A stretch of DNA of 64,000 bases. Source: Heterotrichella gracilis. Its lineage: Eukaryota > Sar > Xanthophyceae > Tribonematales > Xanthonemataceae. Within the stretch, counting starts at the first letter, position 1. Each line of letters starts with the position of its first letter. A program made the position numbers and the translations under genes. The stretch is from NCBI GenBank assembly GCA_032358255.1, contig JAULBX010019079.1:1-64000 (forward strand), read 5' to 3'. The notes under the pieces are model-generated. The model made no database searches. It saw only the letters and a program-made list of their open reading frames with translations, and was not told the origin of the DNA. Of the stretch, positions 35,102-47,048 are shown one piece after another.

Positions 35102-36862
35102 GTGCGGAACTATGGCCAAGCGGCAGGCATTGAAATGGGCAGGGAGAGGCCAAGGATTAAGGGGAAGGCCAGGAATTCATTACATGTGGCAGCGCTGCTG
35201 AGAGATGCTGGATAGGTCAGCATGTGAACTGCAGCATTGGCAGCTGGCTACATGATGGAGGCATAAAGGTCCCAGCCGGCCAAGCAGAGAGCATTGTATT
35301 GCAATAAGCAAGTTTTAGAAATCCATTTGGAGGTGCAGTACACTAGCTGCTGTATGGGCCCAAAATGTGCATTTTTTGCAGGGTTTACTGTGGTTTAGGT
35401 TTCAAGGTGCAAGCACTGTGCGAGAAATTTCTGTACTGTACATCACGTAGTGCCACTGAGTAGGGTAGCATAGGGAGCATTGATGTTGCTGTTTGATCAT
35501 TTGAATGCACACATGTTGAGACGCTGTATTGCAATGGACGTACGTAGGGCTTCTTGTCCTTTGGAGCAAGTTTAGGATTGCCAGCAGACAGCTTAGGCAG
35601 GTTGATGCATGTTGACAAATTGAGAGCTGAAACAATACAGCGAGAAAATGTGGATCCAGTGAGATGCAGCCAGTAGCCAGTAGCACTTGCACTTTGCAAG
35701 TGCCTGACTTTTTAGGCAGCTGACAAGGTGGACCTCTTCACTTGTCACAGCGTAGTGTGGTTTCCTCCAAACTGTCTCGAGATTGGTCCTGTTGGCCCCC
35801 CTCTGTGACAAACTTTTGAGTAATTTACACGTACAGTGTGTGTTATTGACATCTGATGGGGTCCTTTGTAGCACATTGCACACGCAGATACTGCACATAT
35901 TGATCAAAAGTGCCAATGGCACTAGCAAGAGCCCTGCGTCTGACTCAGCGCTAGCGGCAGCTGGTAGTGGGTACCCTAAGTCTCTTAATGACTCATATGA
36001 TATCGACTGAGGCATGCCCCAGCCTGGCCCAGCATCTGCCGCGGGCCGCAATTAACATGCATGATGTGCTTGAAGGGCACTGGACCGGTTCAAGGAACCC
36101 TCGAGGGTTTAGGGTTCACCCTTGAGGTTTAGGACTTGCGCTTCCAGTATTCACTCACTGACTCAGAGCCTGACATGTACCCCATGTGGCATAGCAGCCC
36201 AACCTGGTACCAAGTAAAGTTTAATTCAAGTCAATGATACAGAAATATCTCCATAGATTAAACTGCTGCAGGCACTGTGCCTCCAAGGCGGTTTTGCCAA
36301 GGCTTGTGCGTCAGGTTCTGACGTGGACCAGTAACTGTTGTTATCAGACTTGCTTCACCTGTAGCAGGCCTTGTGACTCTCTGCAAACCATGCAGAACCA
36401 CCGCCTGGTTCAAGCACCTGTCAACGTGCAACCATGAGGCAAGGAGGCATGCTACAATGGCTTGGCCATGCCTGCACTGAAGTGCGACTTGGTCGACTCC
36501 TTTCCTTATCAGAGGTACTTGTTACAGAGGAAGGAAATAGCTCACAGCAGGTCACAGCGTGTCCCCACTGGCTAGGAGACAGTCTAGGAATGGCCAAGCC
36601 ATGTGACTCGGTGGCCTACAGGGAAGCTGCCCAGGAAAAAGATGTGTGCACTACCAACTGCACGCTGGAGCCTGTTCAGATGACACATACACAAACTGTA
36701 GCTGCTGCACCGTGCCAACCTGCTGGCTGAAGTGCTGTGTTGGCAAGTAGCCCTGTGTGCGCAGTTTGCAAAGCACTGCCCATGTGCCTTGCTCAAGCGC
36801 AATACACTGGTGGTGTTCGCGCATCCCACGCTCCATGCCCCCACACCTCAGCAGGCCCCACC
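35102..36862. other. Convergent intergenic region, no gene recognised
   Basis: Telomere-like TTTAGGGTTCACCC...GAGGTTTAGG lies at 36106-36133. An open stretch at about 35886-36010 could be a last exon (acceptor ACACGCAG, ends SLNDSYDID) but has no partners. A minus-strand TGTAA (TTACA, 36522-36526) may end the uS13 transcript. Confidence 0.4.
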
Positions 36863-37800
36863 CTACTTCTTCTTGTTGGGCACGGTCTTAGCCTTGCCCT
36901 TCCTGGTGCGCGCGTTGGTCTTGGTGCGCTGGCCGCGGCACGGCAGGGAGGCAATGTGCCTGCGCCCCCGGAAGCACCCAATCTCCTTCAGCCGCTTGAT
37001 GTTCAGCGCGTTGAAGCGCCTCAGCTCTCCCTCCACGGTGTACTTCTCCACCTCCTCACGCAGGGTGGTCAGCTCCTCCTCGGACAGCTCCCTGGTGCGC
37101 TTGTTCTCAATGGCCTGCAGCACACCAAGATGCAAGTAATTATCATTATTTTAGACCGAGGTGGACTGTGTGGCTGGAAGTCTAGTTACCAAAGACCAAA
37201 GACTTTTGTGTGCTTAGTGGTAAACCTAGTCAGGCTCCTTGCTAGCAGACTTATTTAGCAAGTAACTCACCCAGCTCTCCATGTATCCCGGAGTGAATAT
37301 ATAAGCTAGTAATGCAGTACTAGGTGTCATGCTGCAGCAGGGTGCAAGGCTTGCAATTGCATCTCTGCGCGGTGCAGAATACAAATTAAGCTGAAGTCCT
37401 GGCAAGAAGATAACTGATGCACCCAGGCACAAGAGCCCCAGGAAACGTGAATACTTGTCCCAGTTATAACTTGCTGGGCAATGATGTGTGGGGACCCCAT
37501 GTCTGTGTTGCCTCCTGTACATACCGTCTCGTGGAGGATGGCCTTTGCCGTTGTGGGCCCAATGCCGAAGATGTACTGCAACGAGAACTCTATCCTCTTT
37601 TGGTTGGGGATTTCCACTCCTCCCACACGAGCACACTCAATCCTCAGGGGCAGCCTGGACAGCTGCGCTGACCTAGCTGTGTTGGCAACAACGGGGGCTG
37701 CCTGGAAAGTTTGCCCTGCCCTGAACCCCTCGTACCGCCGCAGGGTAGGCTGGCTTGTGAGGGATAGCCCAGACATCTGGGCAACTAGTCCTGTTGCCAT
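36863..37800 (-). CDS. RPS13: Plastid ribosomal protein uS13 (S13)
   Basis: Two minus-strand exons, 37800-37525 and 37114-36863, joined in phase, 175 aa. uS13 sits in the head of the small ribosomal subunit and contacts tRNA and the large subunit. The bacterial-type sequence is nearly complete: [86 protein letters not shown]. About 55 N-terminal residues rich in Ser, Thr, Gln and Arg without acids look like a chloroplast transit peptide. A mitochondrial copy is the alternative; the transit-type leader and plant-like features favour the plastid. Confidence 0.93.
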
Positions 37801-38156
37801 TTTAACGTTCAGCCCCACTCAACCCACAATTGACGCACAGTGGCTGCGTTGGGCCACCCGCTGCACTCCCGACGTGCAACGAAGCAAAGTGATAACCCTG
37901 ACTAACGCTGGGCGAGTGCGGGGTTATAGTCCAGTGTGGAAGGTTCCTGTTGCCCTCTCGAAGCGCATGTTTTGGTGCAAAAGTGTGGCTGCGGCTGAAC
38001 GATATGATCCCAGGGAGGAGATGGATTACAGTAAATACGAGTAGGGCAGAGCGCACAATGCATGCATGCAAATGTATCTGAACGCAAACGCAACGCAAAC
38101 TACGTTACTTTCAGTTCTCGAACCGGAAAGCTTTTTCAGCTTTCTTCCATGCTGGT

Positions 38157-38189
38157 GGTTGCAAGGCAGAGACTCTCTGCCTTGCAACC
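38157..38189. repeat. Perfect 33-bp palindrome with 1-nt centre
   Basis: Arms of 16 bp, GGTTGCAAGGCAGAGA and TCTCTGCCTTGCAACC, flank a single C. A smaller hairpin, GAAAGCT/AGCTTTC, lies just upstream at about 38126-38144. Both are in the divergent gap between uS13 and the next gene. Confidence 0.92.
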
Positions 38190-38264
38190 TCTGAGAGAGT
38201 GTGGCACTCCAACACTAGGCTTGCTGACGCCCGTTGTTCCGAACTTGCCAAACCACTGTGGACA

Positions 38265-38923
38265 ATGACCACAATTCTGCGCACCACACGACCCCAAGTT
38301 GGTGTTCCTGCTGTTTCAAAGCCTGTGGGTAATGGGCAATTGCGCCACCGTCGGTTCTCGGGCAGGGCTGTTGGGGGCCAGGGCCGAAACCGTGGCACAG
38401 CAGCGTGGGCAGGCACGCCAGACAGAACCCGTGGAGAGCTGGACTCGGACTCGGCAGCAGACATGGGGGAGGGAGTGAGAGCAGAGGAAGCTGGTAGTCA
38501 AGTGGTACGACATGCATGTCACCTTCCCGCAGTGGAGTTCATTTATGTTGTCTCCTGTTTAGAGCTGCACCCTCAACCACCTACATAGGACAATAACCTG
38601 TGGGCTTGCCGGCAAACTACTCAGCTGCGAACCAGTGTCTCAGCACATTGTCTTTCCACTCAGGTGGAGGCCTCCACTTAGCAGCGGATTCTCGGTGCTG
38701 GGGGGCGCATGCCCATCTGGACCCAGGAACTGCTCTTTTTCTTTGGACTCTATGTCTTCTCGATCCTCGACTTCGCGGCGTACTATTACATCATCTTTGT
38801 TTGGAAGCAACAGGTGGGTGTTGAAGTGTGACTGTTGGATACCGGCGTCTCAGTTTGGTTTGTGGCTGTATTTGTGGGCTGATGTCCTGAGACCACACCC
38901 TCATCCGCTTGCAGGGGCAGTGA
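38265..38923 (+). CDS. Hypothetical small single-span membrane protein
   Basis: Suggested exons: 38265-38504, 38685-38813 and 38915-38923, about 125 aa. I do not recognise the family. The first ~80 residues are rich in Arg, Gly, Ser and Thr with few acids at the start, which could be an organelle import signal. The second exon encodes RMPIWTQELLFFFGLYVFSI followed by LDFAAYYYIIFVWKQQ, an almost certain membrane helix with aromatic caps. The third exon would add only two residues before a stop; reading through its donor also stops soon. The helix is well supported by sequence; the join to the first exon (donor GTG|GTACGA, acceptor TTAGCAG) is less sure. Confidence 0.5.
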
Positions 38924-40786
38924 GATTCCTGTGGAAGACCAACGCTGCCTCTAAGCCAAGAACAAGCCTCCTCTATGGCGGAGTAGGAGAGAGGATGCCT
39001 CCAGGAAACTGTGTTGTCGACGACTGACTTTCACCATGCCTAGATAGGCGGCAACTGGAACAGTTGTGGGCCGCTGGGGGCCAAGGCCTCCACTGCACCA
39101 GGCTGTATCGTGATTTCCATCCTCGCGTGGACTGGGGGTGGGAAGCAATAGGAGTGGGCAGAGCTGGGTTGTACAAGCAGAAACGCTCTGGCCACTCCTA
39201 CTACTACCACTCCCAGTCCTGGCTGGGATCAAGCCAGATATAGCCTAGTTCAGTGAAGGCGTTGGCCTCGAACGGCCTCCAACGGCACAGAACGGGTCTT
39301 AGCCGTGGGAACCTACCTGTTGAAGACCTTTGTAGACCGCACCGCCTCTCTCGCACTGAAGGCCACTCGTGCCAATTTTGTGCTGACCTGCATGACTGGC
39401 CTGATTCAGCACAGCAGCATTCAGCCAGATCCCACTCCATAAACCCATTGCGAGGGAGGACCCAAAAAGTGGCGACCACTGCTTCAACTGTTCCACCAGC
39501 ATGGCATTTGCTGTACTTTCTGAGCATGCAGGGTGAGGAGCAGCTGCCACAGCAGGGGGGCGCGGGGGGTATGCAGCAAGCAGCTGCAGGGGTGCTGACA
39601 GGAGCTACCTGAATGTGGACGAGGAGGAGGGGGGTGGGTGAAGGCACGGAGGTTGAGGGCATGGGGCCTGAGGAGGTGGATGGAGGAGGGCGGTGGGAAG
39701 GGGGTACAACAGCCCCCACTGGCAACACTGTTGGCAACAGCTTCAGCGTCGTCAGGACGAAGTGACTTTTTTTATGGCTGAGCATATAGTGACGTGCGAG
39801 GACATTCAGAATCAGACAGGGGCAGGGTTTTTAGCCGTGATTTAGGCATCACTGGTGGCCATGTGAATGGGTTATGCCATACAGACCAAGGCTCGTTGAG
39901 AACAATTTTCATACCGTAGCCACTTTACCAGTGGCGGTGGCTGCATTTAATCAGACGTGTTAGTTTGCAGTTGTCAAGCTTGAAGTATAGCACCTGGTTT
40001 CCGTGATATTACATCAACAGAGATTTGCAAAGCACAGCACCTTGTGGGTATTTTCCTGAGACCACATTCTTCTCCTGCTGCAAAGCGTTGCAAAGCACAC
40101 CAGCAGGACATTTTGTGCCAGATTGTTCGCCACTGTCCCAGAATTATTAGGAATAGTACTAGCTACTGGATAGTAGCCATGCCTAGCGGAATACAAGTAA
40201 ACATAACCAACCAGTCTGAGAAAGCCATTCCCATCCGTCATCGGCTTATTGCACGGTGCCGCAAAGTTTGAGATAGCCATGCCTAGCGCAGTACTATACG
40301 CTTCTAACCAGCAGATTGCAGCAGAATCCCTGCCAGGACAGTGTTCATGACAAGAATGGCCGCCCTTGAAGGAATTTCTTGCTTGTAAACTTGTTCACCA
40401 TATGATACATGCGTAGCCTAAAGCCAAGCCAGATGGCTGCCGTGTGACGAATCATGCCCCACGCGTCCAAACCACCCACAAAAACACCCAAGCCCAGCCT
40501 GCATCCTCCCACCCCTATGCCTACTAATAGTCCCGCCCCCGGCCATGCACAGCCACCAAACCCCACCCAAAACCCTAATGCCCAGCTCACTGCCGCCTTG
40601 GCCCTAAGCTGCCAGAGATGACACCACGGATGACTACAGTCATGAGGACCACATACATCAGACCCTGAAGACCTCCTGCAGCCTCTTCCCACGCTGCATC
40701 GCCCTCGCCCTGCACCTGCTGGCCAGACAGCCCTCAGGCGGCAGCCACACCCAACCCACCACCCTCGCACCCATCTCCCTCCACCC
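38924..40786. other. Gap with coding-like fragments but no coherent gene
   Basis: Two plus-strand open stretches look protein-like but lack starts. One at 39028-39243 includes CTRLYRDFHPRVDWGWEAI and SYYYHSQSW. One at about 39250-39440 includes LAVGTYLLKTFVDRTASLAL and ANFVLTCMTGLI. They may be remnants of a gene or the end of an unresolved one. From 39.45 to 40.6 kb nothing was seen except C-rich telomere-like ACCCAAAACCCTAATGCCC near 40564-40582. Confidence 0.4.
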
Positions 40787-40912
40787 TCAGCTGCCAGTGA
40801 TGACACTGCGGTTGACCGCTGTGATGAGCACCACGTACATCAGACCCCTGAAGGCCTCCTGCAGCCGCTTCCCCGCTGCTTCGCTCTCGCCCCGCACCTC
40901 CTGGGCAGACGC
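40608..40912 (-). repeat. Duplicated 3' coding end of the FAM114-like gene (about 120 nt)
   Basis: The last ~120 coding nt (about 40790-40912, including GLMYVVLITAVNRSVITGS and the stop) have a diverged copy at 40608-40730. The copy stays open in the same frame (GLMYVVLMTVVIRGVISGS) but has lost the stop, running a few codons further. C-rich telomere-like sequence lies just beyond. Confidence 0.85.
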
Positions 40913-43900
40913 CTCCGAGGCTGGCGTGAGCGCCACCGGCGGCGCGGCACCTGCGAAAGCCTCCTGCACCTCGCCGTGTGCCGCAATGTATGCCCCGCAC
41001 AGCGCCTCCAGGTCAGCCTGCATGTTGCGTGCCTGCACCCGCAGCATGGCGCCGGTGGCGGTGGGCTCCGCAGGCCATTGGATGCCTGCACAGCACAGGA
41101 AAGGAAATGGTTAGCATCTGTGGAATTGTGTCCCGAATGTGTGCCACTGAAGGGCACACAAGACAATAAGCCGTTGGCGACTGGGAATGTCTATCTGTTA
41201 TTTGTTTGTTTACAAGTGTAAGGCCACGCAATACCATTGGCTACCCACCGTGAGGTAATCAGATTCATTGGTTCAATATGATTGCTGAAACACAGCTGGT
41301 TGGGGCAAGGAGTGCAACAAAGGCTGTTAATCCAACTCGCAACAACTGACTTGGTGCATCAGTCACAGTAGTGTGACCTGGTCATGAATGCTTGTGAGTA
41401 AGCTGTTGCTGTTCATGCATAGGTCAGCGCGACTGGCTTCAGCTGCTGGCTATGCATGAGCAGCAACAGGATACGCACACAGCCTTCATGCATAGGTCAC
41501 ATGATTGTGACTGATGCACCAACATGTTTGTTACTGCTGCCACATATATCACGATGCACTTGCTGGCATGCCACAGATCTTGCAGCCACCATGCCAGCCC
41601 TCACCGTCATCCGCCGGCCGCCCGTATCTGAACTGCGCCGACACGCTCCTTCCCAGTGCCATCAGCCGCTCCATGCACAGGGAACACAGCTCGGCAGAGT
41701 GCTGCGCAAAGTCGCGGCGGACCTGCGCCAGAACAGATTCATGTTTAAAAATCGATATACAAAAAAAACATCTTTGCAATTTATATTTGACTATTTATTT
41801 GCCGAAGAAATTGCTTATTCTTTATTTAAAGAATGGCTTCCAAATCCAACTCAAGCTCATAACCAAGTCCTTGCAGTGAAATATAGCCAGCAACAAGCAT
41901 TATCACAGCATTTCAGGCATGCCAACGGGGTTTATCCACCCTTTATGACCCCACACCCCATGCCTTCCTGTAAATCACAAGCGCCAGACCCACATGTGCT
42001 GCGCAACCTGTTTAGGGCCCAAAAACTTACAAACCACAGCATAGGTTTCCAGGGTCGTGACCTACCTGCGCAAGGAGGGCGTCGCCGATGCTGGGCCCCA
42101 ATGCAGCCGGTTGGCTACTGGATCCCGGGGATGTCTGCGTATCCCCGTCGTCAAGGGCGGTGATTTCGAGGTCCGGCTGCGGCTCGCCCGCTTCCTGCCC
42201 CTGCACCTTTGAAGCCTCTGCCTTGACGGCTTTGACCAGGTCCCCAGCACGCACGATGCCTGCAACCGGATTTAAGGTTTAGGGTTCGGGAAAACCGATA
42301 GGATAGGAGAGGCCAGGTGCACACACTTGGTCACCCGACATGGTGCATTTGCCAGCAAGCCTGCATAGCCATGGTGAGAAACAGTGGCCCCTATGTACTC
42401 TGTAAGAGTACCTTCACCAGGGTATTGCGTTAAGAATTGAAAGATAAAGCTCCATCGCATGGTAGCCAAACTCTAGGCAGACAGCGGCGCAACCACGATT
42501 CTGTAAATCATGCCTTATGGGCCATGGCTCATGTGGAGTGCCAGCAACGCACCACGCCACGGCTGTGGTCATACCTGATCTGCACAGCTCCGCCAGCACC
42601 TGGTGGCCTCGCGCCACAGCGCTCGCATCCCCAGCCGCCCCCTGGCCGCTGGAGGATGCCACCATGGGCCCATCAGACTCCAGCGCATGCTGCAGTGACA
42701 CGCGGCAATGCACGGTCAGCATGGTGAACCATCTAGTCTAGTGCATGCGGCGTCAGCCTGGTTCATGCCAGCCGCCACACCCACGATTCAAACAGTTGCA
42801 ATCCTGATTCCCAAACGTGACCGGCTTGTTGCCATGAGAACCCCTGAAGGGGACACCACTCCTATCACAAATGTGCCCCAACACCACGGTTTGTAAAAAT
42901 CACACTTCTACTAAAAACCACACTTCTACTAGAAACCTGTCATGTGGTGGTAGATGCACGCTATCAGCATCTGCATACATACAAGCACACCCAATGCAGG
43001 GTATGCAACCCTCACTGCTGTCACCACTTACTGCGCCTGCTGTCACCACTTACTGCACGCACAACCAGGTCGTAGGTGCAAGGATCCAGCGCAGGGTTTG
43101 AGTTTAGGGACTTTCAGAGAACTTCAAGGTCCAACAGCGGCGCCAGCTGCATGAGCGTCTTTGTCCAGGTTAAGGGTTTGAGGATCATGCGTAGGGTTTG
43201 AATTTAGGGTTTGAAGCACCTCCAGGTCAAACAGGGGCGCCAGCTGCGTCAGCGTCTTGTCAAGGTGCGCCTTCTCCTCCTGCGACAGCTTGGACCGCAC
43301 CCTGTTGCAGATGCGTGCGCACTCATTGGACAACGACTCGAGCTCCTCATAGCTCGACTGCCCGCCATAGTTGTGGAAGAAACCCTCAAAAGAGGTGTCC
43401 TGGTCTAAAGCGGGGCCCTGCGCGCCGCCCCACCCGCTAGGGCCGCCCTCCAGGAACTCCACAGCCGCGCGGCCAAGGCTCTGCAACGGGGATGCAAAAA
43501 AGGTTATATCGATCTGACAATGGATTATCACTGTCAAAGCACGTTTTAAACCAAATTTGTATTTGTTTTCAAACTTTTCAAAAAAAAATTTATTATTTCA
43601 AAAAAGCATCTTTTGCAGCGGGGTGGCAGCGGCAGCGCTCAGTGGGGCGGAACGGGGTGGCAGCGCTTAGATAAGCTAGGATGGCGTTGTAAACTGTAAG
43701 TGCGATGGTGAAAGCAGTGGCAGCATGGTGGGCGAATGCGTTCCATGTCGGCACAGCCCTGCAGTGCCACAGAAAGGCACAGATGCAGATGCAGGTTGTG
43801 TGTGCCACAGTGTATGGGGTAGGATGTGACACAGTGTGTAGGTGGGGTGGGGTTGGAGACAGCAGCGGATGCAGGGGTGGGGTGGGGTGGCAACTTGGGC

Positions 43901-46040
43901 ACACGCAAGGTGATTGCGCTGACCTACCTCAAAGCTCAACTCTGCATGTGAAGCAAATGTCTTGGATGAAGCAGCAGCAGCAGCCAGCCCCCTGCAAGGA
44001 CCACCACAGTGATTGCCAAGATTGCCTGGTGCCTGATGGTGCAGCCCTTTGTCAGTATTTTACTGCAAAGAAAGAAGTCCACGAGATTGTACACGCACGC
44101 TGGCATGCTCAGCCTAGTTGCTTTAGTGACCCTTCGCAATTGTTTAAATTGTCTACCTCCCGCATGCTCATGCAAAGCAAACGCAGCCAGCAATGCAATG
44201 CAACGAACTGCAGGTGCCTTCCCTGCAGATGTCCCCACGCACAGCTTGCGCAACCTACTCCGATGCTGACCGCGAGCACCCTGAAGCCTATAACTTAAAC
44301 CCTCCCCCAATGCAGCGGACAGCGGTACCATAAACCCTGCAACCTACCCCGATGCCGAGGACAGCGGGTGCAGCCCCTGCACGTCTCGCATGCCCTCCTC
44401 GTACGTCACCGCAATCTCCTTGGCGGCCGCAGACGCCACCTCCTCCACCCGCTGCGCAAAGCTGTGTCCCACCGTGGTTGCGGTCTTGAACAGGCCCTTA
44501 AAGGTGTTCACGGCACCCAGGGCAAGCTGCTCCACCTGGTCATCGATGGCCTGCAGGCATTTTGTGTGGTTCTTGGGAGATAACTACAGTTCTCATTTGA
44601 GTTCATTCCCTGTACTGTGGTTGCTCCCAGGTGAAAGAGCATTGGCCACTGCGCAGGAGCTGAGCACCCACGCACATACAGCCCAACGCACCAACTGGTG
44701 TCAGCAATGACAGACTTTGTTTCGCTGTCATGTGATTAGCGTCACTGCATGCATTCCCCCGCCTCCCCCGCCTCCCCACAGTGGTTGCCTCACTGATAGC
44801 CAGGTGGCCAAGCCCACCGCCCTGGCCTATGATAAACAGCATGTGCACGCAGTGCACATCCCCCCACCCCCGCACACGCACCCTCATGCCGGTTTCAAAG
44901 TTTGTGTCGGGGCCCTGCAGCTTGGCCAGCACGTCCTCCCGTTTGCGCTCCTCATCAGGGTCCACAGGACCTGGCGCAGGCCGCTCCTGGGCTGTTGGCT
45001 GTGGTGGCCCAGCAGCCCCGCCCTCCCCCTCCCCTTCCTCCTCGCTCTCTGGCGCGTTCACCTCGTGCAGCACCTGTGTGGCGCATAGAATTTGGGGTTA
45101 AAGGTTTTCCAGGGGGCTGCTTGGTGGTGCAGGCCTCAGTGTGCAGTTCCTCACGTGAGGCACCACGAGCTAAGCAGTTTCTGCGTTACCAGTGTGAATC
45201 CACTTTGAATACTTAAGTGAGGGGAGGTGTGGGGCAGAACCTTCAAAGAATACTATTAGGGAGGGAGGGAGCCGTGCTGGGTAGGTGCGGGGGTCACGTT
45301 TGAATTGAACAAACTTGGCTGGAGAGCCATTAGGTCCTCACCTGCTGGAAGCTCTCAGTGAGCTCCTTCACGTCCTTCACAGCACCCACCGCGGCAGCCT
45401 GGATCTGCTTCCAGGCGCCCCACATACCCCACCCGCCCGCCTGCTGCCCCGGGGCTGACCCTGGGCTGCCCTCCTCGGCCTCAGCCTCAGAGTTAACCCC
45501 ACTGGGTCCAGCTTCTTCGTCAGCTGCAGCAAGCAGGGGTACGTGCTCCATCGCAGGCTCGGTGTCTGGTTGCACTGGCTGAGAGGGAGGCAAACGGTTC
45601 CTTGCGGGGCTGGGAGGTGGAGCAGCTGCCGGTGGAGCTTGGACAGGCTTTGGGAACCCTACTGGGGGAGCTAGGGACACTGGCGCGGCTGCGGGCTTGG
45701 CAGCTGGCGCTATCGCTGATTGGGTTGGTGCGGCCACAGGCTTGGGTGGCGCAGGTGGTGCGGCTGCTGTGGGGGCACTGGGTGGAGCCACTGGCTGAGG
45801 TATCTGTGGTATTTGTGCCTGGGGAGGTGCTGACTCAGCGTGTGTGCCCACCTCCTCGCTGGTGTTGGGGGACTCGGAGGCTGAGATAACGCCATCTGAC
45901 TCGTCACCGATGTCAGCCCAGGAGTCGAGCTCCTCTGGGGTAGGGTCTTCCTCGTCGAGGTCGTCTGGGACGTCGTTCCCAAAGTCGAGGTCACTGTTGG
46001 TGTCTAAGTCCACGTCTTGCAGCTGACTGGCTGAGGCCAT
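40787..46040 (-). CDS. FAM114 (DUF719)-like protein
   Basis: Minus-strand exons in coding order: 46040-45342, 45073-44882, 44550-44348, microexon 44280-44259, 43480-43220, 42689-42575, 42259-42066, 41722-41605 and 41085-40787, about 700 aa. Every junction is in phase only if the 22-nt microexon is included. The first exon is acidic, then Pro/Ala-rich, and ends GWGMWGAWKQIQAAAVGAVK, as in FAM114A1/A2. The central exon matches the family core: FHNYGGQSSYEELESLSNEC, then ICNRVRSKLSQEEKAHLDK. The C-terminus is helical with a hydrophobic end. FAM114 proteins are cytoplasmic, reported as Golgi/Rab2-related in animals; the role in algae is unknown. Exon 7 has an alternative donor 15 nt further on (CATG|GTGGCT) in the same phase. 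Several introns carry copies of neighbouring exon ends. Confidence 0.8.
41741..41880 (+). other. AT-rich open stretch with organelle-like codons inside an intron (possible organelle DNA insert)
   Basis: Inside intron 7 of the FAM114-like gene, on the opposite strand, is a ~140-nt block far richer in A and T than its surroundings. It is open over its whole length and starts with ATG (MFKNRYTKKTSLQFIFDYLF, then AEEIAYSLFKEWLPNP). Nearly all codons end in A or T, as in algal chloroplast or mitochondrial genes. I could not name the gene. A nuclear copy of organelle DNA is the simplest reading, but chance cannot be excluded. Confidence 0.4.
43122..43265 (-). repeat. Duplicated end of FAM114-like exon 5
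   Basis: The end of the exon encoding LTQLAPLFDLE (43218-43262) has a diverged copy at about 43122-43165. Between them lie TTAAGGGTTTGAGG and GTAGGGTTTGAATTTAGGG. Confidence 0.88.
44252..44385 (-). repeat. Duplicated end of FAM114-like exon 3
   Basis: The block CAACCTAC(T/C)CCGATGC(T/C)GA occurs at 44250-44270 and 44341-44360 (plus-strand view), with the spacers CTTAAACCCTCCCCC and CATAAACCCTG between them. Each copy contains a GTAGGTTG donor on the minus strand. Confidence 0.88.
44259..44280 (-). CDS. 22-nt microexon derived from a duplicated exon end
   Basis: Without it, exon 3 (ending in phase 2 at 44348) cannot be read into exon 5 (starting in phase 0 at 43480). This segment has a GGCTTCAG acceptor and a GGA|GTAGGT donor. 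Its 22 nt restore the frame exactly, adding VLAVSIG-type residues. It lies inside a diverged copy of the end of exon 3. The exact use needs transcript evidence. Confidence 0.55.
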
Positions 46041-47048
46041 GGTGTTATGTGCTTGGCTTGTACTGGGGTGTGTAGAGGGGTAAAGGCGCCTTAGGAACCT
46101 AGACCACGCATAGCAGCAGCCCGTCAGCTATGTGTTCCTTTGCGTGGACAGAGCAAGAAATCGCAGACAAAAAGTGCGCAAGGTGCAGTCTAGCTGTAGA
46201 GCCAGTCATAGCGCCCAGAACAGGGCGATCCATCTGTACCATACCAAGACATACTTACGTCGCAACAATTAATACCGGCAAGCTTGGATTGCAAGCTGGA
46301 GACTTGTTCTACAGCAGGGTTTGCAAGCTATTGCTGTATGTAGTATGTAGAGGTGACACACGATGGCACTCCCAACCTTGTACAACGCACCTCGCTGCAG
46401 ACAACCGCATACTACTGTAGTACAGGCGTGGGGCGTATAGTGCTACAGCGAACCCTGCAGGCCTCACCTCAGCAGCGTTTGCAGCTCAACGGGTGAACGA
46501 GGAGCGGTCTTGGCAATGTCACCAGCACCCCCACTTGTATAAAAAGTACCCAATGCCAGGTGTGATACAAGCAGACAACGTTTCCACGCCACGCTTATGC
46601 TTCGACAGGAACAACGCTGGCGCGCGTCGAAACACGGGCTAATAGCCAGGCGTCAGACCTACGGCATATATAGGAGCCCAGGCCAATGGTTCGCACGCCC
46701 AAGAAGTTGCGTACAAGAAATACAAAACCGCCACGGGCCACCTATCATCGCCCACTGCGAGGAGTTAACCCTTCTGTTTAGGTAGAAAACCAAATAGGCC
46801 GGTCTTCAAGCCAGCAACCTGCTTTCAAGTCATTACCTGTCGATGCCTTGGCAAGGGGTGTGGTCGCCCGTCCCCTTTACACACCAGTGCCCACTTACAT
46901 GCGCCTAGCCCCACCTGCTGTAGACGGCTTACAACCTTTGCACGCACCACAAAAACAACCCAGAAGCGTATCCCTCTGCTCAAAAGCGAGACAAGCTGTT
47001 CATGCTCGGCATGCCACATTTGCAAAGCATGCATGCATTGACACATGA
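46041..47048. other. Divergent region between the FAM114-like and VPS39 genes
   Basis: No exon was recognised. Both promoters should lie here. ATGCATGC-type motifs occur near 47028-47038, just before the VPS39 start. Confidence 0.5.

Noticed and set aside
35593-36051. A 152-codon minus-strand open frame
   Set aside because: No domain, no good splice or start context, and it overlaps an equally weak plus-strand stretch.
39204-39785. A 193-codon minus-strand open frame as a gene
   Set aside because: It is Pro/Cys/Ser-rich without recognisable features, and the plus strand over part of the same stretch reads more like protein.
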